DNA from: Saccharospirillum sp. | GTDB lineage: Bacteria; Pseudomonadota; Gammaproteobacteria; Pseudomonadales; Natronospirillaceae | Assembly (NCBI GenBank): GCA_018402545.1 | Contig: JAGYIL010000001.1 | Span: 930,001 to 994,000, forward strand | Direction: 5' to 3' | DNA length: 64,000 nucleotides | In this document: positions 27,999 through 36,275 of the stretch, in pieces | How the letters are laid out: each line of letters opens with the position of its first letter | Numbering within the stretch: the first letter of the stretch is position 1 | Notes under the pieces: model-generated | Told to the model about the DNA's origin: nothing | Database searches by the model: none | Seen by the model: only the letters and a program-made list of their open reading frames with translations | Translations under genes and position numbers: made by a program

Positions 27999-29043
27999 GG
28001 GTGGCCTCCGGGGTGGCAGAGGTTTCAGTGAGGTGAATTTCTGCCATTAAGCGTTTGGGCAACTGGGTGAAGGCTTTGCGGTACAGCAGGTGCAGGTGCC
28101 GTTTTTGGGTGTCGACGAGCAAGGTGTCGGCCTGAAGTGTGATGGGTTCTTCGGCCGTTCGTGTTTTCCAGCGCAGCGCGAGGCTGGGTATTGTCCAGTG
28201 AATCGACAGCGGGTGATGTTCGGGCAGGTCTTTGGTCAGACCGGTTAAAGTCAGTTTTGCCTTGCCGTGCAAGGGTCTATCGAACCACTGATCCCGGGGG
28301 GCGCTGTGGTAAGCGGTATCTGGCAGTGGCCCGCTGAACGGGTATTGGCGGGCGGCGGCCTTGTCTTCGTCCAGCGATTTGAACGCCTCTCTTCGGGGGT
28401 GCCAGTGTGAGGGAATCGGGCCATACCCCTGAGGCTCTTTTCTCTCAGACGGTTTTTTCATCGGATGCCGGGGGTGTTCAATCTGGGGTAGCGCGGCACC
28501 GTCTACATCGTTTTTTTTCAGACCCTCACCCAGGTAGCCGCGCCCTACCGGGTTGGCCATATAGGCGTCGTTTTCTTGCTTCGCATTGCGACCGCCGTAC
28601 GCGTATTCGTAGCGAATGGGCAGTTCGGTGATGGGGGTCGGTTCGGTAAAGGCTGTGCCGAACAGGGTGCTCTTCCAGGTTCTTGGCCCTACGACTGAAA
28701 GCTTTTTTTGCCAGTGAATGCCGTTTTCGGTGCTCAGACTGGCTTCTACGTTGAAGCCCGCTCGCGCAGTGCCGCAGTGGGCGGTGGCAAACAACAGGAT
28801 TTCCGAGCCGTGCTTGAAGGGAACGGTCTCCCGGCAACACGAGGGCCCAAACTGTTCCGGGTCGTCTTCCGGATAGTCGTAAGACTGAGACAGTGGCTCG
28901 CTTTCTGGCAGTGGTTCAACCTTCCCGTCCAGGTCGTACTGGTAACTGGCCTTGGCAATAAAGATAGTGGCTGGCTCGCCCTGCGCTGTCCAGCCTGAGG
29001 TCAGTTCCTGTTGGAAGTAGGAATGGGGTTGAAGTTGGATCAT
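27991..29043 (-). CDS. DUF2169 T6SS adaptor protein
   Basis: This 350-residue soluble protein of the DUF2169 family has A-K-A-S-Y-Q-Y-D near residue 30, the P-T-P-I-T-E-L-P-I-R-Y-E-Y-A-Y-G-G motif near 130-145, and an N-P-V-G-R-G-Y segment just after, which mark the family. DUF2169 proteins act as chaperones that help DUF4150/PAAR-like tips and their effectors load onto VgrG. The ATG at 29043 has AAGAGG 7 bases upstream and overlaps the TGA of the upstream gene (ATGA). Its own stop overlaps the next start by 8 bases. Confidence 0.85.
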   Translation of the reverse strand: MIQLQPHSYFQQELTSGWTAQGEPATIFIAKASYQYDLDGKVEPLPESEPLSQSYDYPEDDPEQFGPSCCRETVPFKHGSEILLFATAHCGTARAGFNVEASLSTENGIHWQKKLSVVGPRTWKSTLFGTAFTEPTPITELPIRYEYAYGGRNAKQENDAYMANPVGRGYLGEGLKKNDVDGAALPQIEHPRHPMKKPSERKEPQGYGPIPSHWHPRREAFKSLDEDKAAARQYPFSGPLPDTAYHSAPRDQWFDRPLHGKAKLTLTGLTKDLPEHHPLSIHWTIPSLALRWKTRTAEEPITLQADTLLVDTQKRHLHLLYRKAFTQLPKRLMAEIHLTETSATPEATHG

Positions 29044-30200
29044 GCCCGGGCCTCTTGCAGGCGCTGAGCACGTTGCCAGTGACATTCGGTGGGGCTAAGC
29101 AGGGTGCTTCCCTGGGTATCCAGCCAGATTGCGGAGGTAACGGGTTCGGTATCGGCACCGAAGAAGCGCCCCAACTGTGGCCTGAAGGGCCGGTCTGAAT
29201 GGTTGTGGCCCAGGCATAGTCGGCCCGTGGGCTGGTTCACATCCAGCCATTGGCGAGCCGTGTTGGCATCGGCCAGGCGGTCGCCTTTTTCTTTCGTACC
29301 CAGCGAAATGGCGGGTACCCGGGGTAGTCGTTCGCCTGTGAAACCGTACCAGGCCCGTTCGGCCAGGGGGTTGGTGTGGGGTTTGGCAAGCAGGTCAATG
29401 CAGAAACCGAGGTGGGCGGCATCGCCGTGAACCACCAGCCAGAACGGGGGAATGTGTTCGTCCAGCACGGCTTGTTGCAAGGGCTGGATGAATTCACTTG
29501 CTCCGCTGGCAGCCGCGGTGCGCCAGGCGTACCGGGAGCCCGGACTGGCGGTGATCCACCGTTGAATCAAATCGATGGCTGCTGGCTGCTTGCCGGTGGC
29601 CAGTAACCCGAGGGCCAGCCAGTGCAAGTCTTCCTGCCGGTCGTTGTTCTGAACGCTGTCACGGGCTTCGGGGATCCAGGTATCGAATAAGGTGTCGGAC
29701 TTCCAGGCCCGGTTTTTGACCAGGCAGGGAATTTGCCCCGGTATGGCCTGGGACCATGAGACAGGGGCAGCGTCGGAATCTCCGGTTGGCGGTACTTCGT
29801 GGAGTCTGCTTTTTAACCACCAATGTGTGGGGTCGGTAAGGTCGGTCTGCTCGATCAGCGTGTGCAACAGAGGTTGCCAGTTCTGAGCACCGGTAATGTC
29901 GATGGCGGTTTGTAAGTCTTCCAGCCAGAGCTCCACGCCGGTTTCCAGTAATTGTGCGGCCAGGTGATCGGGGGCTTCACGGAAATCGGGCCGGAACGCA
30001 AAAATGCAGAGATTGAGTGCCCGGTTCTCGTCATCGCTCAGGTCTGGCTCGGCGATGGCTTCCTGGAGGTAGCAAAGGTGGCCATAAAGTTTTTGCTCAA
30101 TGCCAAGCAGAAGGTCATATTCGCAGTGCTTTCGCTGCGTTAACCACAACTCTCGGGTTTTAAGCTGTGCTTGCGCCCAGGCGAGGTGAGCAGTGTCCAT
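29040..30200 (-). CDS. T6SS-cluster protein, TIGR02270-like
   Basis: This 386-residue soluble protein is rich in helices with repeating Leu/Ala-Trp patterns (for example W-L-A-L-G-L-L-A-T-G-K), compatible with HEAT-like repeats. Its size, content and position beside DUF2169 and DUF4150 genes fit the TIGR02270 family of T6SS clusters; I base this on recall, not on a search. The role is unknown and it may be structural or chaperone-like. It starts at ATG 30200 with only a weak AGGGA site, 21 bases after the previous gene. Confidence 0.6.
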   Translation of the reverse strand: MDTAHLAWAQAQLKTRELWLTQRKHCEYDLLLGIEQKLYGHLCYLQEAIAEPDLSDDENRALNLCIFAFRPDFREAPDHLAAQLLETGVELWLEDLQTAIDITGAQNWQPLLHTLIEQTDLTDPTHWWLKSRLHEVPPTGDSDAAPVSWSQAIPGQIPCLVKNRAWKSDTLFDTWIPEARDSVQNNDRQEDLHWLALGLLATGKQPAAIDLIQRWITASPGSRYAWRTAAASGASEFIQPLQQAVLDEHIPPFWLVVHGDAAHLGFCIDLLAKPHTNPLAERAWYGFTGERLPRVPAISLGTKEKGDRLADANTARQWLDVNQPTGRLCLGHNHSDRPFRPQLGRFFGADTEPVTSAIWLDTQGSTLLSPTECHWQRAQRLQEARA

Positions 30201-30220
30201 GAAGTCGTATCCCTGACGGT

Positions 30221-30715
30221 TTAGTTAAGATGGATTTCTCTTCCCTGGACTACACAGAGTTCTTCTGCTTCGGTACGGATGTTCTTGCCGTTCAGCTCCA
30301 GTTGGGTCTCTGCGGTAACCGTGGCTCGCGGGGCTTTCACATCAACCCCTTGCTGGCCAATTTCCACTGCGCTGCCGCCAACTTCAGTCAGTAAACTGGC
30401 AATGTGTTCGGGCAGTACCCACTGAGCCAAATCACCCAGGGTGCTGATATGAGGAATGAATTCGTTGTCACCGGTAGAGACGACGTAAGCAACTCTGGCG
30501 GTGCCGTCGTCCATCAGGTCGGCCATGACGAGGTCATCAACGCGAACCAGGTTGCGACCAGCCTTCTCGGGTGGAACCGCTACCGTTTGTCCATTGACGG
30601 ACAGCTTTGTGCACCGGCTTTCATGGGTTTCCAGGACGATGGCTTCGCGGCGGTCTACGACTCGCGCAGAGTGCCCGGTGTGCAATGTGGGTGCAATGGA
30701 ACGAGGTGCAGTCAT
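30221..30715 (-). CDS. T6SS-cluster protein, DUF6484-like, with VgrG-tail-like C-terminus
   Basis: This 164-residue protein opens the cargo operon (ATG 30715, AGGGAG 6 bases upstream). The first 110 residues hold a small beta-rich domain (E-A-I-V-L-E-T-H, V-R-V-D-D-L-V-M-A-D-L). The last 50 residues read as short beta repeats (V-E-I-G-Q-Q-G-V-D-V-K-A-P, A-T-V-T-A-E-T-Q-L-E-L-N-G-K) like the triple-beta-helix tails of VgrG or bacteriocin spikes. DUF6484 proteins are known from T6SS loci, but this assignment is tentative. Confidence 0.6.
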   Translation of the reverse strand: MTAPRSIAPTLHTGHSARVVDRREAIVLETHESRCTKLSVNGQTVAVPPEKAGRNLVRVDDLVMADLMDDGTARVAYVVSTGDNEFIPHISTLGDLAQWVLPEHIASLLTEVGGSAVEIGQQGVDVKAPRATVTAETQLELNGKNIRTEAEELCVVQGREIHLN

Positions 30716-31060
30716 AGTAGCTCCCTGTTGACTGTATCTGTTGGCCTAATGATGGGTCTGGTTCTCGTGATGGCTGACGTACAAATGCTCCCGTTGTACG
30801 AACCATCGACCACAGTGGCCAAAGAGGGCGAGGGTAGCCAACCTGAGACGCATTGAGAATGCTTGGCGGGTGAATTAAGCGTCTTTTGCGGGGGGTGAAT
30901 ACGAGATTTGTGACCGAGGTCTAATTAATGAGCGACGTCACTCAAGGTATTCAGACTAGCTAGTGATCAGACATGGCTCGGACAACGACTCTGGAATACT
31001 CAGGTGGGCACAGCGGGTATCCTGGCGCAACGACAATGCCTTTACGCCAGAATCTTAGGG
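30716..31060. other. Promoter region upstream of the T6SS cargo operon
   Basis: This 345-base gap lies between the head of the leftward T6SS cargo operon and the tail of the aconitase X cluster, also leftward. It holds the 7-bp inverted repeat at 30778-30800 and a perfect 10-bp palindrome ACTAGCTAGT near 30955-30964. I see no gene, and no convincing terminator for the upstream cluster. Confidence 0.45.
30778..30800. promoter_or_regulatory. Inverted repeat upstream of T6SS cargo operon
   Basis: The perfect repeat CGTACAA-N9-TTGTACG lies 63-85 bases before the first ATG of the operon. The symmetry and distance suit a dimeric regulator. No regulator is identified. Confidence 0.4.
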
Positions 31061-31474
31061 TCAGGACTTACGTTCTCGCCACCAGTCTATTCCTGCCTGG
31101 GCGCAGGCCATGTCCTGTTCTGGCGTCCCCGAACTCAGGCCGATACCGCCCACACAGTCATCACCCACCCAGACGGGCAGGCCACCGCCCACTACGCTGA
31201 GTTGGGTATGGATACCGAATACCAGGTTCCCTGGCACGCAGGCGGCATTGTACTCGTGAGTGGCCTTGCGGGCCGCTCCGGCGGTATAGGCTTTGTTTTG
31301 GGCAACGTCAATACTGGATACTTTGCCTCCATTCATCCGTTCGAAGGCGATGAGATTGCCGGATTCATCAACCACCGCGATGCACATGGGTATACCCAAT
31401 TCACCGGCACGCTGCCGTGCACCTTCGATCAACAAGTCGGCGTCGTCGATACCCAGTCGTTTGATCTCAAGCAT
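31061..31474 (-). CDS. GlcG/HbpS-like protein (DUF336, heme-degrading domain family)
   Basis: This 137-residue protein of the GlcG/HbpS family shows the typical A-V-V-D-E-S-G-N-L-I-A-F-E-R-M segment, the A-x-N-K-A-Y-T-A strand and the C-terminal G-G-L-P-V-W-V-G-D-D-C-V-G-G-I-G-L-S-S-G-T motif. Members are common small partners of catabolic dehydrogenase and hydroxyacid clusters; some bind heme or cobalamin, and their role is poorly known. It starts at ATG 31474 (GAGG 6-7 bases upstream), overlapping the dioxygenase stop by 8 bases. It is the last gene of the aconitase X cluster. Confidence 0.85.
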   Translation of the reverse strand: MLEIKRLGIDDADLLIEGARQRAGELGIPMCIAVVDESGNLIAFERMNGGKVSSIDVAQNKAYTAGAARKATHEYNAACVPGNLVFGIHTQLSVVGGGLPVWVGDDCVGGIGLSSGTPEQDMACAQAGIDWWRERKS

Positions 31475-32369
31475 GGACTGCCTCGCGCTCCTCAAGAGTG
31501 AGTTCGGGTGCATCGACATCAAGCGTGGTTGCTCTGCGCAGTTCACGCACCTGGCTAAGGTTAAAGCGACGTCCACGGTGAAGCGTGCACCGATTATCCC
31601 ATATCACCAGGTCATTGGGTTGCCACTGATGACGATACCTGAATTCCGGTTGAGTGGCGTGCTCGAGCAGATCGAACAGTAGCATGCGGCCTTCGGCCAA
31701 CGACATGCCTTTTACCTCGCGAGCGTGAGCACTGATAAACAGCACATTGCGCCCCGACCCCGGGTGCACCCTAACCATAGGCCACAGTACAGGTGGCAGA
31801 GTATTCTTCTGCTCTTCAGTGTAATCCGTGTCACCTAATAGAAAGCGTGAATGCAGAACATAATGTTCGGCCTGCAAGTCTTTCAGTTCATTTTTCATGC
31901 TGGCGGGCAATGCATCATAGGCAGCCCTGAGGTCGGTATATTCGGTATCACCTCCATCGCTGGGTACCCTTACGGCGGACAACATGGAGTAGCGCGCTGC
32001 CGGGCGCTGAAAAGATGAGTCGCTGTGCCAGAGCTGATTTGCAATATTGCCAATGATTTTCTTGTGAGTGGGTTCCACTACACCGCTGGCGTCGTCGGTT
32101 ACATTGGAAAGATCTGCCAGCTCTGGATGCTCCAGGCGGTCTTTGCGGACCTTGAGTTTTTTCAAACCCATATCCAGTGGACCGAATGACTTGGCGAGGT
32201 TCAATTGTTCGGTCTGCGACAAGGGCTGGTTGCGAAACACCAGCATGCCGTACTGGTCCATACCGGTATTTATGGCATCGATCATATCTTGTGTCAGTGG
32301 TTGACTCAGATCGACACCACTGGCCTCGCCACCCAGGTGTTTGCTCAAAGGCTTAATAGACAATGTCAT
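31467..32369 (-). CDS. TauD/TfdA-family Fe(II)/2-oxoglutarate dioxygenase
   Basis: This 300-residue non-heme iron oxygenase has the facial triad His115-x-Asp117 (W-H-S-D-S-S-F) and His264 (C-T-L-H-R-G-R), with the 2-oxoglutarate-binding Arg near 278. It most resembles the 2,4-D dioxygenase/TfdA branch rather than taurine dioxygenase. It hydroxylates an unactivated carbon next to a heteroatom in a small acid. Its substrate is probably related to the compound imported by the TRAP system just upstream; this is inferred from operon structure. The ATG at 32369 has AGGAACG upstream. Confidence 0.88.
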   Translation of the reverse strand: MTLSIKPLSKHLGGEASGVDLSQPLTQDMIDAINTGMDQYGMLVFRNQPLSQTEQLNLAKSFGPLDMGLKKLKVRKDRLEHPELADLSNVTDDASGVVEPTHKKIIGNIANQLWHSDSSFQRPAARYSMLSAVRVPSDGGDTEYTDLRAAYDALPASMKNELKDLQAEHYVLHSRFLLGDTDYTEEQKNTLPPVLWPMVRVHPGSGRNVLFISAHAREVKGMSLAEGRMLLFDLLEHATQPEFRYRHQWQPNDLVIWDNRCTLHRGRRFNLSQVRELRRATTLDVDAPELTLEEREAVHA

Positions 32370-32384
32370 ACTGCGTTCCTCTTT

Positions 32385-34388
32385 TTAACTTTGGTTCGCT
32401 TGAACCTGAGGTTTGGCTGAATAGGTCTCAGAGCTGGGTCTGGACAAATAGGTTTCCGGTAATTGTGCCCAGGGCCTTAGCAGCAATGTCATGGTGACCA
32501 TGGTAAAGCCGATCAGTGTGGAGATGGCTTCCGGAAAGCCTATCAACAGGCCACCGACAATTAACACGGTTCTGGCCCAGGCACGGACTCGCCCGTATTT
32601 GAACAGATAACCTTCAGAGCCTCCGGCGATTAGCACAATGGCGATAATGTTCATCGTCAGCCAGATTGCTGTTAAATGCAGCGGCCCCTGAAAGATCAGC
32701 GCTGGCTCGAACAGGAAGAAAATCGGGATAAAATACAGCACGATACCTAGCCGGGCAGCATGCATGCTGGTTCGTATCGGGTCTGAATCACTGATGCGCG
32801 ACGCCAGAAATGCCGCCAGCGCCACCGGAGGTGTAATGGCCGCGAGCGTGGCGTAGTAGGCGATGAACAAGTGGATAGCCAGGGTGTTCAGGCCCGCCAT
32901 TTGTTCCAGAGCGGGAGCCAGTGTGAGCGCCAGCATCAGGTACGCCGCGACGATCATTCCCAGCATGCCGAAGATAATGCACACACCGATACCAATGGCG
33001 AGCACAATCACCACACTACCACCACCCATTCGCACCAGTTCCGAGGCGATGACTGGGGCTACACCAGTCGCCATCAGGCCACCCAGAATAAAAGCGGTAG
33101 GTAATAGCAAGCCCATGGTTTGACTAAGCATCTTGCCAATCTGGAAGATGACACCGGGGACTTTTTTCGGGCTGATACGCAGCTCTTTCTTGAAGGTAGT
33201 GAGGATGATTAACAACGCAGAGGCATAGAAGGGCGCAAGTCGTTCAAGACGCAGCACCACCAGAGCATATACCAGGAAACCGAGCACAATAATAAAAGGC
33301 CAGCCTTCCATCACGGTATCGCGCAATCTGGGTAGGTCTTCCTGATCCATGCCCTGAATGTTGTTGCGCGACGCATAGCCATGCACATGCACATACAAGC
33401 CAAAGAAATAGAGGGCGCTCGGGATGATCGCTGCAATTACAATGACACCGTATTCGGTGTTGGTGAAATCAGCCATGATGAAGGCGACTGCGCCCATCAC
33501 CGGTGGCATCAGCATACCGCCAGTTGAAGCACAGGCTTCCAGTGCACCCGCATAGTGGCCCGGAAAACCAGCCTTTTTCATGCTTGGAATAGTGACCGAG
33601 CCGGTGCTGACCACATTTCCGAAAATGCTGCCACTGAGGCTGCCGAAGAAGCCACTGGCCAGTACTGACACCTTGGCCGGGCCACCGCGGGCACGGCCCA
33701 TCATTGCCATGGCAAGTTTCAGGAAGAAGTCGGCCGCCCCGGTTGCAACCAAAAGCGCTGCGAGAATCAGGAAACCAATGATGGTTTCAGCGACGACCCG
33801 GGTAACAATACCCAGCATGGCGTCACCGGAAAAGACATTAAAAGCAATGGTGCGCGCAAGAGTAGTCGGTGGCCCCCAGAGCATGCCCGGCATGTAATCA
33901 GCATAGATCGGGTACAGGCCCAGTATCAGTACAATGGTCAGAAAGATCATGCCACCGGAGCGTCTTGCCGTGTCCAGTATCAACACGAAAATGGCAGAGG
34001 CGACCCAGAGCTGCCAGGGTTCACCGACGGGTACCCAGGTCTGAAACACCAGATTTCGGCCCTGATAGGCCATCAGCAGAGTCAGAGCAAAGATAGCCAT
34101 GGCTGGCAAGTAGCTCAGCCAACCTGCTCTGACTTCTCGCTTGTGTGCGGGCAACAATAAAAAAGCCACGGGCAGATACATGGCCATCAACAGAAAGTAG
34201 TAGGTCACATCGAGCAGCGGGATGATTCCAAAAATATAAACAACGGCGAGTAGCGCCCCGGCACCGGACATGGCCAGCAACAGAAAGCGGACAAACGCCG
34301 GCATCGATTCATATCGTTCCTGAGTCCGGTCGACGTACTCCTCCGGAATCTTTGCCGCTATGGTCGGATCATTGTATTGGGAAGTCAT
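32385..34388 (-). CDS. TRAP transporter permease, fused DctQ-DctM (TAXI type)
   Basis: This 667-residue inner-membrane protein has a long cytoplasmic N-terminus, a four-helix DctQ-like part (about 30-160) and a DctM-like part with roughly 12 further helices, ending near residue 640. Conserved stretches include G-S-I-F-G-N-V-V-S-T-G-S-V-T-I-P and G-G-M-L-M-P-P-V-M-G-A-V-A-F, characteristic of the fused permeases that work with TAXI binding proteins. It drives Na+-coupled uptake of a small organic acid. It is preceded by a perfect hairpin that separates it from the binding-protein gene. Confidence 0.93.
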   Translation of the reverse strand: MTSQYNDPTIAAKIPEEYVDRTQERYESMPAFVRFLLLAMSGAGALLAVVYIFGIIPLLDVTYYFLLMAMYLPVAFLLLPAHKREVRAGWLSYLPAMAIFALTLLMAYQGRNLVFQTWVPVGEPWQLWVASAIFVLILDTARRSGGMIFLTIVLILGLYPIYADYMPGMLWGPPTTLARTIAFNVFSGDAMLGIVTRVVAETIIGFLILAALLVATGAADFFLKLAMAMMGRARGGPAKVSVLASGFFGSLSGSIFGNVVSTGSVTIPSMKKAGFPGHYAGALEACASTGGMLMPPVMGAVAFIMADFTNTEYGVIVIAAIIPSALYFFGLYVHVHGYASRNNIQGMDQEDLPRLRDTVMEGWPFIIVLGFLVYALVVLRLERLAPFYASALLIILTTFKKELRISPKKVPGVIFQIGKMLSQTMGLLLPTAFILGGLMATGVAPVIASELVRMGGGSVVIVLAIGIGVCIIFGMLGMIVAAYLMLALTLAPALEQMAGLNTLAIHLFIAYYATLAAITPPVALAAFLASRISDSDPIRTSMHAARLGIVLYFIPIFFLFEPALIFQGPLHLTAIWLTMNIIAIVLIAGGSEGYLFKYGRVRAWARTVLIVGGLLIGFPEAISTLIGFTMVTMTLLLRPWAQLPETYLSRPSSETYSAKPQVQANQS

Positions 34389-34422
34389 GGCCTTCGGGCC
34401 TCCACCTAACGGGTAAGGAGTC

Positions 34423-34451
34423 GTCAGCCTGATCTGAACGATCAGGCTGAC
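34423..34451 (-). promoter_or_regulatory. Perfect 12-bp stem-loop between binding protein and permease genes
   Basis: GTCAGCCTGATC and GATCAGGCTGAC pair perfectly around a 5-base loop. There is no following T-run on the minus strand, so this is more likely an mRNA-stabilising or partial attenuation hairpin than a full terminator. It would favour more binding protein than permease, a common need in such operons. Confidence 0.65.
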
Positions 34452-34499
34452 AGAATCAATCAGGCCTTCCCCGGTCCGGAGAAGACCTCAGCAACGGCC

Positions 34500-35723
34500 T
34501 TACTTGATTTTAGAAACCATCGTGCCGTAAGACTCGTCGTGACCGCGCTCGGCTCGGTAATCAGCCCAGAATTGCACCCACTCATCTTCGCCCGCGGCGA
34601 CGCGGATACCTTGCGCTTCTGCAGCGGCAATGGCGTCGTGAAACAATTGCTCACGTTCAACCGCCAGGTCGACCAGTGCGTCCTGGCGCGTCTGGTAGGC
34701 ATCTGTCCAGAGGCTATTTTCTTTCAGGTAGCGAATGGCCCCTTCATGCAAAGGCTGCAGATGCCCTTCGTTCAGAAAGTTGACCATGTTGTCGACGGTC
34801 ATCATGTGTGCGTGAGTGAAGTCGTCTTTGTAGCTGTCGTGGTTGACGTCCATCCACTTGTACAACTGATAGACGAATTCTTCGTCTTCATCGGCACGCA
34901 CATGGTTGGTCTGGTAGGCATGGTCCATGCGAATGCCCTTGGCCGAGGTAACACCGGCTTCAGTCTCTGCCGGAACATAGCCGGTATGCAACGCACGATA
35001 GCGAGCATAGGCTTCAGGGTCATCCGATTCCGCTGGCAGCTCCAGCCAGCGTATGCCATTGGGGCCGGCTTCCGCTTCATAGCTGGGGCCCGACAGTGGC
35101 GAGGTAAAGGCAACATCGGCGCGGCCTTCTGCCACAATGGCGGTGTTGGCACCGTAGTTGCCTACTTCAACCAGCGTCACGTCGTCGTGGTCAAGATCGA
35201 GGTACGCCAGCAGCGCATCAACACCAACCAGTAGGAATGACGAACTGGCAGCATAGGCAATACGAGTACCGGGTCCAATGTCTTGTATAGTCTCAATGTC
35301 TGAATCACCGCGAACCATGTAACCCCAGGGTGTAACCATGTTGACGTTCATGACACGGGTATCGGCCGGGCCAGCGTTTTTGGCGGCAAAGCCTTCAACG
35401 CCGTCCATCTGGTCGAAGTAGTCTGAGGCTTGCAACATCGCAATCCGGCCTTCACCGGTTTCCAGCCAGCTAGACCGGGAGAAACCATTGGGCCCTGGCA
35501 GTACCCGAGAACGCGATTTCGTCTGGGCTGAAAACTCAGAGGTCCAGGCAACGGCCAGGGAGTGGTTGGCGGTACCAACGATGGGCGTAATGACGTTGAA
35601 AAATCTTGGCCATTCGTAATTGTCTTCGGCGGCTGCCGTCTGGCTTACGCCAAAAAGTAAAGTGCCGGCAACGAGTGCGCTGCTGCTGATGACTCCGAGA
35701 CTTCTTATTGTTTTCCGGAACAT
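34500..35723 (-). CDS. TAXI-family TRAP solute-binding protein
   Basis: This 407-residue periplasmic receptor has a signal peptide (basic R-K-T-I-R, hydrophobic core 8-26, cleavage likely after A-A-A at 32). The mature protein has the TAXI fold: G-T-A-N-H-S-L-A-V-A near the start, a central A-D-V-A-F-T-S-P segment, and a C-terminal domain rich in acidic residues, which suits a saline habitat. It binds the substrate and delivers it to the fused TRAP permease encoded downstream. The start is at ATG 35723. Its ligand is unknown; the neighbours point to a hydroxylated or cyclic carboxylic or amino acid. Confidence 0.9.
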   Translation of the reverse strand: MFRKTIRSLGVISSSALVAGTLLFGVSQTAAAEDNYEWPRFFNVITPIVGTANHSLAVAWTSEFSAQTKSRSRVLPGPNGFSRSSWLETGEGRIAMLQASDYFDQMDGVEGFAAKNAGPADTRVMNVNMVTPWGYMVRGDSDIETIQDIGPGTRIAYAASSSFLLVGVDALLAYLDLDHDDVTLVEVGNYGANTAIVAEGRADVAFTSPLSGPSYEAEAGPNGIRWLELPAESDDPEAYARYRALHTGYVPAETEAGVTSAKGIRMDHAYQTNHVRADEDEEFVYQLYKWMDVNHDSYKDDFTHAHMMTVDNMVNFLNEGHLQPLHEGAIRYLKENSLWTDAYQTRQDALVDLAVEREQLFHDAIAAAEAQGIRVAAGEDEWVQFWADYRAERGHDESYGTMVSKIK

Positions 35724-35751
35724 GGGTTTCCCCTCTTTTGGTTGTTGTATT

Positions 35752-35769
35752 AACCCCGATGAAGGGGTT
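35752..35769 (-). promoter_or_regulatory. Short stem-loop upstream of the TAXI gene
   Basis: AACCCC/GGGGTT form a 6-bp stem around GATGAA, about 50 bases after the aconitase X small subunit stop and 30-45 bases before the TAXI ATG. No T-tract follows. It may be a processing or stability element; evidence is weak. Confidence 0.3.
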
Positions 35770-35819
35770 GGTTAACGTGCGTATCGACTCTGTTCCTGCT
35801 CACTCCAATTGCGGTGTAT

Positions 35820-36275
35820 TCAGGCAGTAGGCCTGCTTCTGGTAACTCGAATTTCTCCGGCATCGGCATCGACTTCAATCCAGTCTCCGGTTTGAATATG
35901 TTCGAACGGATCCTGGTCAAAATCGGTCATGGCCGGTACACGGGTGACGACTGCACCCAGTGCCATTTTGGTGGTCATGCGCGTAAACAACATGGCCGCA
36001 GGCGAGACACCGTTCAGGCGGGTCATGTGAAAGAACGCCGACCATCCGGATGAACCTTTAGCCCCGGGGAAGAGCAATACCTTCCCGGAAAATGACTGGC
36101 CGACCAGTTCATGGCGCCGTTCAATTACGGTGCCTTCGCGCTCATTGATTCCACCCCATCCCGATATGGTTTCCCGGGTGACCAGGGCTTCACCGGACAC
36201 TTTGCCTTTTACGACCCCCCGACCTCTGATCACGATGGTTGGCCGGGATTTGGTATTGACTGGTATGTCGCTCAT
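35820..36275 (-). CDS. Aconitase X small (swivel) subunit, DUF126
   Basis: This 151-residue protein is the swivel domain of aconitase X, encoded separately from the large subunit as in most bacterial AcnX enzymes. Visible motifs are G-R-G-V-V-K-G-K-V-S-G-E-A-L near the N-terminus, F-P-G-A-K-G-S-S-G-W-S-A in the middle (the phosphate- or carboxylate-binding loop), and an aspartate-rich end. The ATG at 36275 is fused to the large-subunit stop as TAATG, with AAGGGAG 8 bases upstream, so the two subunits are co-translated. The enzyme dehydrates a hydroxy-acid such as cis-3-hydroxy-L-proline in known cases. Confidence 0.9.
   Translation of the reverse strand: MSDIPVNTKSRPTIVIRGRGVVKGKVSGEALVTRETISGWGGINEREGTVIERRHELVGQSFSGKVLLFPGAKGSSGWSAFFHMTRLNGVSPAAMLFTRMTTKMALGAVVTRVPAMTDFDQDPFEHIQTGDWIEVDADAGEIRVTRSRPTA

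Noticed and set aside
35752-35769. Small hairpin before the TAXI gene as a true terminator
   Set aside because: Short stem and no T-tract; the downstream genes are probably co-transcribed.
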